A stretch of 64,000 bases of DNA. Origin: Microvelia longipes. Its lineage: Eukaryota; Arthropoda; Insecta; Hemiptera; Veliidae. Position numbers and translations under genes: made by a program. Below the pieces are notes generated by a model. It had not been told where the DNA came from. It made no database searches and saw nothing but the letters and a program-made list of their open reading frames with translations. The stretch's first letter is position 1; each line of letters starts with the position of its first letter. The stretch spans positions 58,208,205 through 58,272,204 of the forward strand of contig JACMZG010000008.1 of assembly GCA_018340805.1 (NCBI GenBank). The letters run 5' to 3'. This document shows, piece by piece, positions 61,641 through 64,000 of the stretch.

Positions 61641-64000
61641 AAAAAAAAATACATAACACTTTAATGACGTGAGGAACGGATGGTTAGACAAAAAGGAAAA
61701 TTATTTTAATAAGTAGACTAGACTTACTCAGATATAATCTAATAAAAATAAATAACTATGTAGAAAAAGTGATGCAATTACAATCTTATACTTTAAAATA
61801 AAAAATATTATATGTTTTGGTGGAGCAAAAAAATGAAGAATAAATTAAAAATACGAAGTATCAAATGTGTTCTAGTTTATGGTGATCTAATCCTAATTGA
61901 TCCAAGCAAGTTATATTACAAGAAAACACCATTACCCAAATGAAACATTTGTGATAATTTATGTTGTAGGCGTGTCCCATATAGGTGACCACCATTAATT
62001 GCCAGAGATGTCATGTCCTCGAGTTATAAATTATAAAGTTAAAATTATGTCAGAATTATTAATTTATTTTTTATTGTAACAATAAAATAAAATATTTTTT
62101 ATATTCGATGGTGGTAACAATAAGAGTGTTGGTATGAAGAATTAAATGTAATAACGGAAATTCACAAGGACGGTATAATTCTGAGAAAAAATAAAATATA
62201 GAAAGAAGAGAAGAAGAGTCATAGTTGGTAATTAGGCAGAGGCTCAGGAAGCCCGAACACTGTAGTTAGACAGCTGTAAAACAGGGCGTAAATGATTCCC
62301 TCTTTTATAAAGGTGAATTGTGCAGAGAAAATGGACAAATGATAAATACCTAAATATTGGATATCGTGTAACTAAACTAATTTAATAAAGAAAGACAGCA
62401 AGAAAGTTAGTGAGAAAAACGTCTTAGAGAACAAAAATAGTTGCGGTAGTTGATATAAAAGATAATAAATAAGTTCTCATAACTCTGGGTCTCATTACAC
62501 ATAAAGAATTGTTAATAGTATGAACAGATTATTCTAAAATAAAAAATAAAAAAAGAGAAAAAAAGGAAAGAAAAGGAAAATGGAAAAAACAATAAATATA
62601 CCAATTAGAAATAATAAAAATTAATTAAAGATTAAATAATATTAATAGATATATCTTGACTATGTTTCTATTAAATATAATAAATTTTAATAAAACACAC
62701 AAATTAATAACATTGTACATGTCTTTATAAAAAGGTCACAATTGTTAAATTTAGATAAAAAAAAAAAGAGGGAAAAAAAAAAAAACGTTAAATAAAATAA
62801 AAAATACTGTGGAAGAAAAAAAGATAAGACTCATTAAGTAAGGGGACAAATATAATATAAATGCTTAAAAAGAGTATAATACATAAAAAAAAAAGTCATG
62901 AAAAACATAAGAAAAAAAAATAATCAATAGTAAATGGCAAAAATAGACTTATAATTTATTAATAAAGAAACATTTTATTGCAACTAAAGACGTTATTTAA
63001 CAAAAAAAGACGAGAATAAATTTGGGTCTTATTTAAACTAAAAAATTTTTGTCAAAAGAGGCAATCTTGCACGCCCTGGATAGGGAAAAAATCATCCCTA
63101 GTAAAGACCAGGTTTAAGAAAGAGGATCTATAAGCGACCTAAGCTCAGAGAAAAAAATGTATATAAAATTTTAGAGTTGGACATATATATTAATAGGTAT
63201 ATTTTTGTGTGTGGTCACCGCTTCGTAAAGAATTAATAGAAAAAATTATTATTAAAATAAAAAAGGAAATAGTTTTCGTCAGTCGTCTACAAAAAGTGAA
63301 ATATAGAATTTTTATTGTTGTTAATTTAATCTATTAAAATAATGACAGTAAAAGATATAATATAAGAGTATATACAAAAGGTTGTTAATCAGTTTACAGT
63401 CATAGATAGAAATAGAATACCCTAATAGTTCCTAAATCCAATAGTCCAAATAAGGGCACGGGATTGGCGAGAGAAAACCGTAATTATTTGGCAAAAAAAT
63501 TGGATCAATCTAAATAATGACCCTATTACAGGATCGGTCCTTTTGAACCCCAATCGGGTCAATGTCCTGGACTCTGAAAAAGATATAAAATTGGGAAAAA
63601 AAACGAAAAAGGTAAGAGAATTTCTGAATAAACCCCATTTTCTTAAAGAGGTAAAAAAGTATATCACTTACTGCTAAATTATTTAGTTACAGTAATATAA
63701 TACTATATATATGAGTGATAATAAAAAATTATAGGGAAAAAAAAAAAAGAAATAAATAAAATATTATAGAGTGAAAAAATATATAATGAAATAAATAAAA
63801 AAAATATAGCAAGCAAATATAAATAAAAAATAAATAAAGAAATATAAGAAAAAATAGAATATAAATAAATAATAAAAAAAAAAATAATATAAATAATAAA
63901 TTTATAAAAAATATATACTAAGGATATATAAATAATAAATATATGATATATATATAAGTAAAATATATATACTATTCATGTAATATAAGAAAAACACAAT
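61641..64000. other. Low-quality A-rich sequence to the window end
   Basis: Frequent A runs as in 56.2-60.2 kb. No gene, tRNA or clear mobile element is supported; the last 300 bases are nearly pure A/T. Confidence 0.65.

Overview
The window looks like non-coding nuclear DNA from an arthropod, most likely an insect and possibly a hemipteroid. The evidence is strong AT-richness, long (TA)n microsatellites, an R1-clade LINE, and a spliced exon of a monocarboxylate transporter with clear animal-type splice sites. There is no operon structure, no complete tRNA or rRNA gene and no CRISPR array. The species call is an inference. Almost everything recognisable is mobile or repetitive DNA.

Layout. 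1-3433 is the 3' part of a broken R1-clade LINE with a poly(A) tail. 3.4-9.5 kb holds inverted-repeat elements, a 41-bp minisatellite and a long (TA)n tract. 9985-13151 is a composite block with GC-rich terminal inverted repeats and a 9-bp direct repeat at its edges; it contains palindromic elements, a 239-bp tandem duplication and a 62-bp minisatellite. 13.3-25 kb holds a near-complete repeat carrying a 5S rRNA fragment, a foldback MITE, tRNA-like SINE heads, a TATA box with a short possible first exon, and a GC-rich cluster of small hairpins (21317-21560). 25-39 kb is mostly featureless AT-rich DNA with more 5S-derived repeats and two small possible gene relics. At 39198-39475 (minus) lies the one convincing host exon, an SLC16-type transporter segment. 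40.6-55 kb is again dense with the same repeat families.

Two repeat systems dominate. The first is a roughly 0.7-0.85 kb family that includes a fragment of 5S rRNA spanning the internal pol III control region (eight clear copies plus one noisy copy). The second is a composite unit. It has a terminal hairpin, a (TA)n tract, a CRE/T-MARE-like motif pair, up to three copies of a short GAATCGAATGAAACCGG module, a tRNA-like B box and then a palindromic element whose arms carry a tRNA A-box-like motif. In five places the two halves of this unit are neighbours in the same relative order.

From about 55.8 kb to the end the sequence changes character. Purine-rich homopolymers and single-base insertions are common, a 236-bp segment is repeated as a 339-bp noisy version, and a recognisable 5S-type repeat is split by about 160 bases of A/G noise. 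This part is best read as unpolished contig end, and no gene should be called from it without better sequence.
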